Positions 37,043 to 46,052 of a stretch of DNA of 64,000 nt are shown piece by piece. The position numbers and the translations under genes are program-made. The DNA comes from Bradyrhizobium amphicarpaeae (GTDB taxonomy: Bacteria; Pseudomonadota; Alphaproteobacteria; Rhizobiales; Xanthobacteraceae). Each line of letters begins with the position of its first letter. Within the stretch, counting starts at the first letter, position 1. The notes beneath the pieces are model-generated. The model worked only from the letters and a program-made list of their open reading frames with translations, did no database searches and was not told where the DNA came from. The DNA lies in contig NZ_CP029426.2 of the NCBI RefSeq assembly GCF_002266435.3, positions 6,478,001 through 6,542,000 of the forward strand, in the 5' to 3' direction.

Positions 37043-37609
37043 TCGCGCGCTCCCGTCCCTTATTGGCCTGACCTTGAACCTTGCGGCAGGACGGTCGCCC
37101 CGCCATGACCCGGATCAAGGATCGGACTTGTTTGGGGGCTATTTTCCCGGGAACGGGCTGCGGTTCAAGCTGAAAAGGATGGGTCATTTTTCCCTCTCCC
37201 CATTCTTAGGGGAGCAGGGCGGGGTGAGGGCTGCATCCGCAATCACGCTATAGGAGCTGGACTCGCGGAGAGCCCCTCACCCCGAATTTGCCATCGCACA
37301 TTCCGGCCTCTCCCCCCTCCAGGCATGGCAATCGCATATAAGAAACCGTGGCGGGAATCTCGCCCGTGGCCATCCTTCGAGACGCCCGCCTCCGGCGGGC
37401 CCTCAGGATGACGACGGAGTCTGCAGCGGCCATTTCAACGGACACAACTGCAACTCAGCCTCATCCTGAGAGACCGCCACGGGGTCCGCGCAAAGCGCGG
37501 CCGATGACATGCTCCGCGGTCGTCTCGAAGGACGAGGCGCTTGCTCAGGCCCATCCGAAAGTCATATGCGATAGCCCTGCCGCAGGCGGGGAGAGGCGAA
37601 AGGCGTGCC
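37043..37609. other. 567-bp intergenic region with repeated elements
   Basis: No convincing ORF is present. The first part holds a C-rich and G-rich pair (CCCTCTCCCC ... GGGGTGAGGG) and a further CCCCTCACCCC. From 37373 to 37532 an inverted repeat unit follows (see separate entry). The region separates the start of prpE from the end of a TPR gene on the same strand, so it also contains the prpE promoter, which I cannot place. Confidence 0.6.
37373..37532. repeat. Inverted repeat unit, family E
   Basis: Outer arms TCCTTCGAGACG (37373-37384) and CGTCTCGAAGGA (37521-37532) are perfect complements. Inner arms CTCAGGATGA (37402-37411) and TCATCCTGAG (37462-37471) are also complementary. A related, more degraded copy lies at 42490-42625. 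Confidence 0.75.
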
Positions 37610-38995
37610 TCAACTCTCCGTCGCATTCAGTTTCTGCAACCGCTCCTGCATGACCTTCTTCAGATCATAGCCCGGCCGGCCGAAGCTGGCGTTACGATGG
37701 CTGAGGAAATCGCGCTGGGTCTTGCGCAGCTCGCTGGCCGAGCGCCTGCTCGCCGATTTCAGCACGCGCTCGTAGGTCTCGGCGATCTGGCGATCGAGCA
37801 TGCCGAGCTGCGGATCGGCGCAGATCACCTTCTCGACCTCGCGTTTGGCCGTCGCGCATGCGAAGGACGGACCGTTGCCGGAAGCGGCTGCGAGAGGCCG
37901 CAGCGGCTCATCTCCGAATTTCGCGATCTCCGCGACCATGCTGCGGCGGCCGTTGGCAGCGTTCTCGTTGCCGGGATCGAGCTTGAGCGCCGTCTCGTAA
38001 TCGGCCAGCGCCTTCTTGCGCTCGCCCATCTTCTTGTAGAGGACCGCGCGGTTGTTGTAGGTCAGCGCGAAATTCGGATCGAGCCTCAGGGCAGCCTCGT
38101 AGTCACCGAGCGCGGCTCCGAGCTCCCCCTTGAACTGGTAGGAATCGCCGCGATTGGTGAAGAAGTTCGGCCGGGGCGCCAGCCGCAGCGCCTGGTCGTA
38201 ATCGGCAATCGCCTTGTCGTACTCTTTCATCGCGGCATAGGTGAGTCCGCGATTGTCGAAATATTCGGGCACCTTCGGATCGAGCCTGATCGCCTCGCCG
38301 TCGTCGGCCACCGCCTTGTCGAGCTGGCCGAGCTTCTTGTATGCGGCGCCGCGGTTGGTGTAGGTGCGGGGACGGTTGGGATCGAGCCGCAGCGCCTCGC
38401 TGAGATCCTTGATCGCCTTCTCGTTGTCGCCGCCGAGATAGTAGTTCACGCCGCGGTCGGACCAAGCCTGTGCATCATCCGGCTTCAGCTTGATTGCCTG
38501 GTCGTAATCGGCGAGCGCCCGGTCGAGCCTGCGCTGGGTCGTGTAGACCACACCGCGCAGCTCGTAGGCCTCCGCATCCTGCGGATCGAGCTCGATCGCC
38601 TTGCCGAGGTCGGCCGCCGCACGATTGAGATCGCCGCCGCCCTCGCGCAGGAGATCGCCGCGCAGGCGCCATGCCTTTGCATTCCTGCCGTCGAGCGCAA
38701 TGGCCCGGTCGATGTCCCGCAAGGCCTGCGTGAGGCCGCCCGAGGTGCGGGCATGGGCGTCGGCACGAACCAGCAGCGCCGCGGCGCGCTCGGACGCGGG
38801 ACTTGCACCCTGGTCGATGATGACAGTGCAGGCCGGGACCAGCTCCGCGGGAGCAGCCTTGCTGCCGATGACGCAATCGGCGCCCGCCGAGGCGGGAGCT
38901 GCAAGGACGAGGCTCATGGCCGCACTGAGCAGAAAAGTGCGAAGCGAGGCTTTGGCAGGGGAAAGCCGTTGCGCGGAAAGATGCGTGCCGCACAT
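37610..38995 (-). CDS. Secreted TPR protein with LprI-like C-terminal module
   Basis: The 461-residue product has a hydrophobic signal segment (TFLLSAAMSLVLAAPASA/GA). It then carries seven or eight tetratricopeptide repeats (AYELRGVVYTTQRRLDRALA, AWSDRGVNYYLGGDNEKAIK and so on). The last about 90 residues hold a Cys-containing module (FACATAKREVEKVICADPQL ... GRPGYDLKKVMQERLQKLN) resembling LprI/DUF1311 lysozyme-inhibitor-like domains. The neighbour at 39128-39892 has the same C-terminal module. It is probably a periplasmic scaffold; partners are unknown. Confidence 0.8.
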   Translation of the reverse strand: MCGTHLSAQRLSPAKASLRTFLLSAAMSLVLAAPASAGADCVIGSKAAPAELVPACTVIIDQGASPASERAAALLVRADAHARTSGGLTQALRDIDRAIALDGRNAKAWRLRGDLLREGGGDLNRAAADLGKAIELDPQDAEAYELRGVVYTTQRRLDRALADYDQAIKLKPDDAQAWSDRGVNYYLGGDNEKAIKDLSEALRLDPNRPRTYTNRGAAYKKLGQLDKAVADDGEAIRLDPKVPEYFDNRGLTYAAMKEYDKAIADYDQALRLAPRPNFFTNRGDSYQFKGELGAALGDYEAALRLDPNFALTYNNRAVLYKKMGERKKALADYETALKLDPGNENAANGRRSMVAEIAKFGDEPLRPLAAASGNGPSFACATAKREVEKVICADPQLGMLDRQIAETYERVLKSASRRSASELRKTQRDFLSHRNASFGRPGYDLKKVMQERLQKLNATES

Positions 38996-39074
38996 GACAG
39001 AGTGCTCCGTGACGTCAGGTTTTCACCATTGTCGCGGCGGGACAGGGATGGGTTCAACGCGGGCCCGTCGACCC

Positions 39075-39105
39075 CGTCATGGCCGGGCTTGTCCCGGGCA
39101 TGACG
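39075..39105. repeat. Minimal family A repeat
   Basis: CGTCATGGCCGGGCTTGTCC runs straight into its complement CGGGCATGACG, forming a 31-bp hairpin without the inner segment of the longer copies. It sits between the two TPR genes. Confidence 0.75.
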
Positions 39106-39127
39106 AACTCTCTTGGAGCAACGCCCC

Positions 39128-39892
39128 TCAATACCCGTCAACCCCGTTGATCTGTCGCAGGCGCTCCTGCATCGCCTTTTTCAGATCATAACCCGGCCGG
39201 CCGTATCCGGCATTTCTGCGCGCGATGAATTCATCCTGCTCACGTTGGATCTTGCGCGCCTCCGCCGGGCTCCCGGCTTCGCGGATGACGCGCAAATGCG
39301 ACCCGAAGATCTCGCGATCGAGATCGGCCAGCTCGCGGTTGCCGCAGATCGCCTTCTCTGCCCCACGGCGCGCCCGCGCGCAATTGAAGCTGGGCTTGCC
39401 GGCGACGGCCATCTGCGCGCCGATCCGCTCGATCTCGCGCGCCATTGCCTTGTGATTGGCCCTGGCCTTCTCGTGGTTCGGGTCGATCTTCAATGCCGCG
39501 CCGAAATCCTGCACCGCCTTGGGCTTGTCGCCCTTCTTCAGCCAGAGTTCGCCGCGCGCATTCCAGATGTCGGCGAGCGCAGGGTCGAGCGAAAGAACGC
39601 GGCTGTCGTCGGCGATGGCGCGATCGATCTGGTCGTGCCGCGCATGGAGCGCTGCGCGCGCGATCAGCGCCTTAATCAGATCCGCCTTCGCCGTCTTCTC
39701 ATTGTCGATCACGGCGGCACAGGCCGTCGCGGCCTTGTCCATGTCGTCGGCTGCAGCCGCCGCGAGGCATGGGGCGACATCGACCTGTATCACCGCCGCC
39801 GGCTCGCCGCCGGTCGCCGCCTGAGCGGCGGCGAACGACAGCGCGCAAAACAACGCGGCACCTGATGACTGAATGAGCTTCTGAAAACGCAT
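39128..39892 (-). CDS. Secreted short TPR protein with the same LprI-like C-terminal module
   Basis: From MRFQKLIQSS the product is 254 residues with a signal peptide (ALFCALSFAAAQA/AT). One or two TPRs (DIWNARGELWLKKGDKPKAV) precede a C-terminal module (PSFNCARARRGAEKAICGNR ... GRPGYDLKKAMQERLRQIN) closely related to the end of the protein at 37610. It is probably a shortened paralogue. Upstream, a 12-bp tandem repeat (39915-39962) lies in the leader region shared with the divergent antiporter gene. An earlier Met at 40021 lacks a signal peptide. Confidence 0.78.
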   Translation of the reverse strand: MRFQKLIQSSGAALFCALSFAAAQAATGGEPAAVIQVDVAPCLAAAAADDMDKAATACAAVIDNEKTAKADLIKALIARAALHARHDQIDRAIADDSRVLSLDPALADIWNARGELWLKKGDKPKAVQDFGAALKIDPNHEKARANHKAMAREIERIGAQMAVAGKPSFNCARARRGAEKAICGNRELADLDREIFGSHLRVIREAGSPAEARKIQREQDEFIARRNAGYGRPGYDLKKAMQERLRQINGVDGY

Positions 39893-39914
39893 GTTTCTTG
39901 CTGTTGGAAGTCCG

Positions 39915-39962
39915 CTTGAGTCTTGCCCTGAGCTTTGCCTTAAGTCTTGTCTTAAGTCTTGC
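39915..39962. repeat. Four tandem 12-bp repeats in a divergent promoter region
   Basis: Four units with consensus CTTRAGTCTTGC stand end to end (39915, 39927, 39939, 39951); the last two differ at one base. They lie 23 bp upstream of the minus-strand TPR gene and upstream of the antiporter gene. They could be binding sites or a slippage-prone spacer. Confidence 0.75.
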
Positions 39963-40038
39963 CTCGGGACCGCACTATCCATCATACGGCCGGATTGGTG
40001 CTGGCTTGTGGCGCCGCTCAACCGGCTCGGGGATCATC

Positions 40039-41583
40039 GTGTCGACATTCGAATGGATCATCGCGCTTCTGCTCGGCGCCGTTGCCTTATCGGCGCTGGC
40101 GCGGCGGATCAAGGTCCCCTACCCGACCTTTCTCGCCATCGGCGGCGCGCTGATCGCTTTCGTGCCGAACAGCCCGTCCTGGGCGCTGGAGCCGGACCTG
40201 GCATTGGCGCTTTTTGTCGCACCGGTGCTGCTCGATGCCGCCTTCGACACCTCGCTGCGCGATTTGCGCAACAATTGGGTTCCGGTCTCGACCCTGGTCG
40301 TCGCCGCGGTCGGCCTGACCACGGCCGGCGTCGCTTTCGTCGCGCACCGGCTGATGCCCGAGATGCCATGGGCCGCCGCGGTCGCGCTCGGGGCCATCGT
40401 GGCGCCGCCCGATGCGGCCGCTGCGGTTGCGATCCTGAGCCAGGTCAAGCTGCCCCATCGCATGGTGAAGGTCCTGGAGGGCGAAAGCCTGCTCAACGAC
40501 GCCAGCGCGCTCCTGATCTATCGCATCGCAGTCGGTGCGGTCGCCACCGAGCATCTGACCTGGAGCCAGGTCGCGCCGACGATGGCGCTGGCCCTGGTCG
40601 GCAGCGTCGTCGCCGGCCTGATCGCGGGCTACATCGTCCCGCTGCTTCTGGAACGCGTCAAGGAAGCACCGAGCGCGATCATCGTGCAGTTCGCCACCAC
40701 CTTCATGGTCTGGATCGCCGCCGAGCATCTCGGCCTTTCCGGCATCCTCACCATCGTGGTCTATGCCATGACGATGGCGCGCTCGGCAGGCGCGCGCATG
40801 CCGGCGCGGCTGCGCGTGCCGTCCTATGCGGTCTGGGAGACGATCGTATTCGTGCTCAACGTGCTGGCCTTCATGCTGATCGGCATGCAGATGCGCCCGA
40901 TCTGGACGCGGCTCAACGCGGACGTGCGCTGGGAATATTGCGTGGCCGCGGCCTGGATCCTGCTCACCGTGGTGCTGGTCCGGCTGCTCTGGGTGACGTT
41001 CTATCGCGCGATCCTGCGCGTGCTGGTGGCGCGGGGAATGTTTCACCCCAAGGACCCGAAGGCCGTGGCTTCGCCGAAGGGCGGCCTCATCATCTCCTGG
41101 TGCGGCATGCGCGGCCTCGTCACGCTCGCCACCGCCTTCGCCCTGCCGGAGAATTTTCCCCATCGCGATTTCATCGTCTTCATCGCGTTTGCGGTGGTGC
41201 TGGGATCGCTGGTGATCCAGGGCCTGACGCTGCGGCCACTGATCCTGGCGTTTGGCCTCAAAGACGACGATCCCGTCGGCACCGAGGTCGCGCGGGCGCG
41301 TGCGGTCGCCTATCGCGCCGCGCTCGATGCAATCGAGAGCGATCCGTCGGAGGAGGCGGAGATCCTGCGGCTCGAATATCGCGCCATCCTGATGCAGGCC
41401 GAGGGCGACCCCAACGGCGGCATCGCCAACGGCGAACTGCCGGCCGATCCCCTGCGCCGCCGCGCCATCGAGGCTGCCCGCAAATCGATCTTCGAGCTCC
41501 GGGCCACCGAAGTGATCGGCGACGACGCCTTCCACCGGATCGAAGAGGAGCTCGATCGCGCAGAATTGAGCGCCGGGGGATGA
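40039..41583 (+). CDS. CPA1-type Na+/H+ antiporter
   Basis: The 514-residue protein from a GTG (VSTFEWIIALLLGA) has about 12 membrane segments. The exchanger's ion-binding Asp pair region appears as GAIVAPPDAAAAVAILSQ and GESLLNDASALLIYR, the CPA1 hallmark. The cytosolic C-terminal tail is about 110 residues and helical (ARARAVAYRAALDAIESD), typical of NhaP-like proteins. It would exchange Na+ or K+ for protons. The upstream ATG at 39898 would extend it through the tandem repeats; the GTG is preferred. Confidence 0.88.
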   Translation: MSTFEWIIALLLGAVALSALARRIKVPYPTFLAIGGALIAFVPNSPSWALEPDLALALFVAPVLLDAAFDTSLRDLRNNWVPVSTLVVAAVGLTTAGVAFVAHRLMPEMPWAAAVALGAIVAPPDAAAAVAILSQVKLPHRMVKVLEGESLLNDASALLIYRIAVGAVATEHLTWSQVAPTMALALVGSVVAGLIAGYIVPLLLERVKEAPSAIIVQFATTFMVWIAAEHLGLSGILTIVVYAMTMARSAGARMPARLRVPSYAVWETIVFVLNVLAFMLIGMQMRPIWTRLNADVRWEYCVAAAWILLTVVLVRLLWVTFYRAILRVLVARGMFHPKDPKAVASPKGGLIISWCGMRGLVTLATAFALPENFPHRDFIVFIAFAVVLGSLVIQGLTLRPLILAFGLKDDDPVGTEVARARAVAYRAALDAIESDPSEEAEILRLEYRAILMQAEGDPNGGIANGELPADPLRRRAIEAARKSIFELRATEVIGDDAFHRIEEELDRAELSAGG

Positions 41584-41677
41584 GGCCCGGTGATGACAAG
41601 CTCCGCAGCCGTCCCAGACACGAACAGAGAAAACGGAAGACGTTGAACCAAACGCCGCCTTCCCAGACTCACCCCTG

Positions 41678-42448
41678 ATGACGACTCTGACCGAAGATCG
41701 TCGTGTACGCGCGCGTGATGCGTCGCCTGCACGATATTTTTATCTCCACATGGCCCTGGCCTGCGCGGCCACCGCCTTCCTGGGCTTCGCACCAACCTAT
41801 TGGATGCCGCTCGCGCGCGGTGCATTGTCCGCAGGCCCCGTGATTCACTTTCACGGCTTCCTGTTCTTCACCTGGTCGCTCTATTTCGTGCTCCAGACCT
41901 GGCTCGCGGCCTCGGGCCGCGTGGTCAATCACCGCTCGCTCGGCATTGCCGGCGTGTCGCTCGCGACCGCGATGACGATCTTCGGCTTCCTCGCCTCCGT
42001 ACACGTGATGCAGCATTCCGCCGCCCTCGGGCAGCGCGAGGCCGGCATCGCCTTCTCGATCGTGCCGATGAGCGGGATTGCGTTCTTCGCAATCGTGTTC
42101 GTGCTGGCGATCATGAACACGCGCAGGCCCGGGATTCACAAGCGCCTGATGCTGCTCGCGGCAGTCTCGATCCTCGACGCTGCGATCGCGCGCTGGTTCC
42201 TGACATTCCTGGCACCTCCGGGACCGCCCGGCCCGCCGCCGGTGCCGGTGACGATCGCGCCGGCCGTGGTCGCCTCGCTCCTGCTGGTCGTCGCCATGGT
42301 GCGGGACTGGCGCGCCGAAGGCCGGGTGCATCCGGTCTACATCTATGGCACGCTGGCGCTGCTGGCGGTGAAGGTGCTGAACTGGCCGATCAGCGAGAGC
42401 GCCGCGTGGCATCGATTTGCCGGCGGGATATTGGCGCTGGCGCAGTAG
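41678..42448 (+). CDS. Multi-pass membrane protein of unknown function
   Basis: The 256-residue product has about seven hydrophobic segments. Histidines sit near the membrane faces (VIHFHGFLFFTWSLYF, ASVHVMQHSAAL, AAWHRFAGG), and a Pro-rich loop (PPGPPGPPPVPV) interrupts the sixth and seventh spans. The HFHGFLFFTW element recalls small heme- or copper-binding membrane proteins, but no family could be named. It follows the antiporter by 94 nt on the same strand. Confidence 0.75.
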   Translation: MTTLTEDRRVRARDASPARYFYLHMALACAATAFLGFAPTYWMPLARGALSAGPVIHFHGFLFFTWSLYFVLQTWLAASGRVVNHRSLGIAGVSLATAMTIFGFLASVHVMQHSAALGQREAGIAFSIVPMSGIAFFAIVFVLAIMNTRRPGIHKRLMLLAAVSILDAAIARWFLTFLAPPGPPGPPPVPVTIAPAVVASLLLVVAMVRDWRAEGRVHPVYIYGTLALLAVKVLNWPISESAAWHRFAGGILALAQ

Positions 42449-42489
42449 GTCGCCAAACACACCACTGTCGTGCCAAGCACCAATCTCAA

Positions 42490-42625
42490 TCCGTCACCCT
42501 GAGATGGCCGCTTCTTCAGCGGCCCTCGAAGGGCGACGCTCCGGCTGCCAAAACGGGGCCGCTCATCCTTCGCGGCTCCCCGCGCGATGCTCTGCATCGC
42601 ACACCTCGCACCTCAGGATGACGGT
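42490..42625. repeat. Degraded family E repeat
   Basis: CCCTGAGATGG, CCCTCGAAGGG, CTCATCCTTCG and CCTCAGGATGACGG occur in this gap in the same order and pairing logic as the unit at 37373-37532. It fills the space between convergent genes. Confidence 0.6.
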
Positions 42626-42640
42626 TCTATCTGTGTTGCC

Positions 42641-43447
42641 TTAAGCCCCCGCCTTGCACGTGATCCCGCCGTCGACCACCAGTTCGATCCCCGTCACATA
42701 TTTCGACTCGTCCGACGCCAGGAACAACGCGGCGTTGGCGACGTCGAAGGCATCGCCCATGTGGCCCATCGGCACCTGTGCATCGCGGGCGCGCCACATC
42801 GCTTCCACATCGCCCTTGGCGTAGCTGTTGGCGAGCCCCGCGGAATGCTCGACCATCGGCGTCTTCATCAGGCCGGGCAGGATCGCATTGACCCGCACAT
42901 GGCTCTTCGCAAACTCGATCGCGGTGGTGCGCGTCATCTGGTTCATCGCCGCCTTCGAGGTGCCGTAGGTGACATAGGAGATCCCCATGTGGCGAATCGA
43001 GGCGATCGAGGAGATGTTGATGATCGAGCCGCCGCCCTGCTTCACCATGACGGGAATGACGTGCTTCATGGCGAAATAGGCGCTCTTGAGATTGACGCTG
43101 AAGACGCGGTCCCAGCTCTCCTCGGTGACCTCGACCACGCTGCCCATCTCGGCGATGCCGACATTGTTGTCGAGCACGTCGATGCGGCCATAGGCCGTCA
43201 GGCACGCCGCCACCATCGCCTCGATCTCGCTCGCGTGGGACACGTCGGCCGTGAAGGCGATCGCCTTGCCGCCTTCGCCGGTGATGATCTCTGCGGTCTC
43301 CTCGGCCGCAGCGCCATTGCGGTCGACGCAAAACACCTGCGCGCCCTCGCGCGCGAACGTCACGGCAGTGGCCTTGCCGTTGCCCCAGCCGGGGCCGATC
43401 GAGCCGGCCCCCACCACCATCGCAACCTTGCCCTTGAGCCGATCCAT
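42641..43447 (-). CDS. Short-chain dehydrogenase/reductase
   Basis: The 268-residue NAD(P)-dependent oxidoreductase has catalytic residues Ser in NISSIASI, Tyr-x3-Lys in YVTYGTSKAAM and a conserved Asn in VNLKSAYF. Cofactor binding uses DVSHASE and NNVGIAEMG. The glycine-rich loop reads GAGSIGPGWGNGKATA, longer than the usual TGxxxGxG; extended loops occur in a subset of SDRs. The end VDGGITCKAGA is typical. The substrate is unknown. A palindromic repeat lies upstream. Confidence 0.9.
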   Translation of the reverse strand: MDRLKGKVAMVVGAGSIGPGWGNGKATAVTFAREGAQVFCVDRNGAAAEETAEIITGEGGKAIAFTADVSHASEIEAMVAACLTAYGRIDVLDNNVGIAEMGSVVEVTEESWDRVFSVNLKSAYFAMKHVIPVMVKQGGGSIINISSIASIRHMGISYVTYGTSKAAMNQMTRTTAIEFAKSHVRVNAILPGLMKTPMVEHSAGLANSYAKGDVEAMWRARDAQVPMGHMGDAFDVANAALFLASDESKYVTGIELVVDGGITCKAGA

Positions 43448-43472
43448 CCCGTGCCTCCTTGTTGTTGCTCTT

Positions 43473-43541
43473 GTAGCCCGGATGAGCGGAGCGATATCCG
43501 GGGCAGCCGTTCCCGCATATCGCTCCGCTCATGCGGGCTAC
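43473..43541. repeat. Palindromic repeat, family D, running into a stop codon
   Basis: About 25-bp inverted arms (GTAGCCCGGATGAGCGGAGC on one side) with one mismatch form this element. Its right end overlaps the TAG of the DUF1850 gene at 43538-43540. A truncated 16-bp copy lies at 57665-57680. Confidence 0.8.
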
Positions 43542-43915
43542 GGGTCCTTGCAGACTTTCATCGTGGTGACGTTAGCACCAATGGGATGCCCGACAATCTC
43601 CGACAGCGTCCGGCATTGCCCATCATGACACAGCCGCCACTCCCCCGCCGCGCCCGAATTGCCGAGCACGACCTCCGGCATCGGTGCCCGCTTCGGCTGC
43701 CACTGAAACCAGCCGTCGACCAGCCGCGCCTCGGGCGGCGGCTCCATGCCGGGGCCGGTGCCCTTGACGCGGGCCTGCACCAGCTCGAGACCGGCGGGGG
43801 TGACGCGCCAGTCTTCCTGCCAATCGACTTTCGCGATCGAATGCGTCCAGACCAGCGTGAACGCGGACAGCGCCAGCGCCTTCACGCCGCCGGCGGTGGC
43901 GAAGCAGAGACTCAC
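43538..43915 (-). CDS. DUF1850-family protein linked to the TRAP transporter
   Basis: The product is 125 residues from a GTG that overlaps the permease stop by 4 nt (GTGA). It has an N-terminal hydrophobic segment (FATAGGVKALALSAFTLVW). The conserved DUF1850 patterns follow: WTHSIAKVDWQEDWRV and RVKGTGPGMEPPPEARLVDG. DUF1850 genes regularly accompany TAXI-type TRAP permeases, so a transporter accessory role is likely though unproven. The long frame upstream of this start is antisense shadow of the permease gene and is not coding. Confidence 0.85.
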   Translation of the reverse strand: MSLCFATAGGVKALALSAFTLVWTHSIAKVDWQEDWRVTPAGLELVQARVKGTGPGMEPPPEARLVDGWFQWQPKRAPMPEVVLGNSGAAGEWRLCHDGQCRTLSEIVGHPIGANVTTMKVCKDP

Positions 43916-46035
43916 ACCGCCTCGACAGGCGCCGGCGGGCGCTGCCGCCATTGCCACAGCACGATGGCCGCAGCGAGCACGAAGCCCGCGGTGTCGCTGA
44001 ACTGGAAGTCGCCGAGCAGGCAGAACGCGGCGCCGAGCCCGACCAGGCGCTCGATCAGCGTCAGCCGCGTGAACAGGAAACCGATCGCCACCATGCCGAA
44101 CAGGGCGATCGCCACCAACGCCTTGACGCTCGCCAATGCCACCGCACCATAGAAGCCGAGCTTGGCCGCCATGGGATCGCCGGCCTGCAACATCAAGGCC
44201 GGCGAATAGACGAAGATGAAGGGAATGACATAGCCGGCGAGCGCGATGCGCATTGCCTCCCAGCCGATCTTGTCCGGGTTCTCCTTGGCAATCGGCGCCG
44301 CCGCGAGCGCGGCCAGCGCCACCGGCGGCGAGAGGTCGGCCATGATGCCGTAGTAGAACGCGAACATGTGGCTCGCGATCAGCGGCACGCCGAGCTTCGC
44401 CAGCGCCGGCGCGGCGAGCGCGGCGGTGATGATGTAGGTCGGGATGGTCGGGATGCCGGTGCCGAGCAGGATCGACAGCAGCATGGTCATGATCAGCGCC
44501 AGGAACAGGCTCTTCTCGCCGAGCCCGATCACCCAGCCGCCGAAGATGGTGCCGACACCGGTCTGCGACATCATGCCGATGATGACGCCGACGATGGCGC
44601 AGGCCATGCCGACGGTGATCGCGGACTTCGCGCTTTCGGCCAGCGCATCGCGGCACTCGCGCAAGGCCTTGAACCCGCCACGCACGAAAGCGGCAATCAC
44701 GATCAGCCCGACCACGACGCTCGCAACCGGCACGATCTTGAGGCCGTCACGCGACAGTGCGGCGACGACGAGCGCAAGTCCGATCCAGAAGATGGCGCGG
44801 ATCACATTCGAGGGGGCGCCGGTGGTGATGGCGGTGCCGAGGATCAGCGCCACGGTCAGCGCGAGCCCCATGCTGCCGGCATAAAGCGGCGTAAAACCCT
44901 CGAACAGCATGTAGACGAGCGCGGCAAGCGGCAGCACGAGGTACCAGCGCGTCACCAGCGCCTTCCAGGCGCTCGGGATTTCCGAGCGCTTCATGCCGAC
45001 CAGGCCGTGCTTGCCGGCTTCCAGATGCACCATCCAAAACGCGGACGCGAAATAGAGGATGGCGGGGATTGCCGCCGCCTTGACGATCTCGGAATATTGC
45101 ACGCCGAGCGTCTCGGCCATGATGAAGGCGACTGCGCCCATCACCGGCGGCATGATCTGGCCGCCCATCGAAGCCGTGGCCTCGACGCCGGCCGCGAACG
45201 CGCGGCGATAGCCGAACCTGATCATCAAGGGAATCGTGAACTGGCCGACGGTGACGACATTGGCGACACCCGAGCCGGAGATCGTGCCCATCATCCCCGA
45301 GGCGAACACCGCGACTTTCGCGGGTCCGCCGCGGGTGCGGCCGAACAGGCCGAGCGACACGTCGGTGAAGAGCTGGATCATGCCGGCCCGCTCCAGGAAC
45401 GAGCCGAACAATATGAACAGGAAGATGTAGGTCGCCGACACGTAGATCGGCACGCCGTAGAATCCCTCGGTGCCGAACGACAGATGCGTGATGATCTGGT
45501 CGAAATCGTAACCGCGATGGTTGAGCGGCGACGGCAGGTACTGGCCGAAGAACCAGTAGACGAGGCAGGCGCCGCACATCAGCGGCAGCGCCGCTCCCAT
45601 CAGGCGCCGCGTGCCCTCGAAGATCAGCACCGCCAGCACCGTTCCGACCACGAGATCGAGCCGCGTCGGGTCGCCGTCGCGCGCGATCAGATCGGCGTAG
45701 AAGATCCACTGGTAGAGCCCGCAAAGGAATCCGGCGCCGCCGATCGCCCAGCCGAGCGCGCGGCCGAAATTGCTCTTCGCGGTGAAGTTGGCGATGAGGC
45801 CGAAGGTGAGCAGGACGAGGAAGCCGACATGGACGCCGCGCACCACCTGGCTCGGCAGATAGTTGAAGGCGGCGACATAGAGCTGGAAAATGGCGAAGGC
45901 GATGCCGATCCAATAGGCGAGCGCGCCCCACCCGCGCGGGCCGAAGCCTTCCGGGAAACCGTGCTCGAAATTGTCGAACTCGACCTTGACCTTCTCGGGC
46001 GCAGCCTGCGCGCCCTCTGCCTGCAACATCGACAT
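43912..46035 (-). CDS. TRAP transporter fused permease (4TM-12TM)
   Basis: From MSMLQAEGAQ the protein is about 707 residues, the fused small and large membrane subunits of a TAXI-type TRAP transporter. Such systems take up organic acids using an ion gradient. Many membrane segments are visible, and the large-subunit signature regions include GMMGTISGSGVANVVTVGQF, TASMGGQIMPPVMGA and LGTGIPTIPTYI. The upstream Met at 46083 would begin inside a repeat element and is rejected. The binding protein lies upstream, and DUF1850 is coupled downstream. Confidence 0.92.
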   Translation of the reverse strand: MSMLQAEGAQAAPEKVKVEFDNFEHGFPEGFGPRGWGALAYWIGIAFAIFQLYVAAFNYLPSQVVRGVHVGFLVLLTFGLIANFTAKSNFGRALGWAIGGAGFLCGLYQWIFYADLIARDGDPTRLDLVVGTVLAVLIFEGTRRLMGAALPLMCGACLVYWFFGQYLPSPLNHRGYDFDQIITHLSFGTEGFYGVPIYVSATYIFLFILFGSFLERAGMIQLFTDVSLGLFGRTRGGPAKVAVFASGMMGTISGSGVANVVTVGQFTIPLMIRFGYRRAFAAGVEATASMGGQIMPPVMGAVAFIMAETLGVQYSEIVKAAAIPAILYFASAFWMVHLEAGKHGLVGMKRSEIPSAWKALVTRWYLVLPLAALVYMLFEGFTPLYAGSMGLALTVALILGTAITTGAPSNVIRAIFWIGLALVVAALSRDGLKIVPVASVVVGLIVIAAFVRGGFKALRECRDALAESAKSAITVGMACAIVGVIIGMMSQTGVGTIFGGWVIGLGEKSLFLALIMTMLLSILLGTGIPTIPTYIITAALAAPALAKLGVPLIASHMFAFYYGIMADLSPPVALAALAAAPIAKENPDKIGWEAMRIALAGYVIPFIFVYSPALMLQAGDPMAAKLGFYGAVALASVKALVAIALFGMVAIGFLFTRLTLIERLVGLGAAFCLLGDFQFSDTAGFVLAAAIVLWQWRQRPPAPVEAV

Positions 46036-46052
46036 GTCCCGTGCCCTGAAAT

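Noticed and set aside
35462..37108. Long plus-strand ORF opposite prpE
   Set aside because: Shadow of a well-supported acyl-CoA synthetase gene.
39915..39962. CRISPR-like array
   Set aside because: Units are contiguous 12-mers without spacers, and no cas gene is near.
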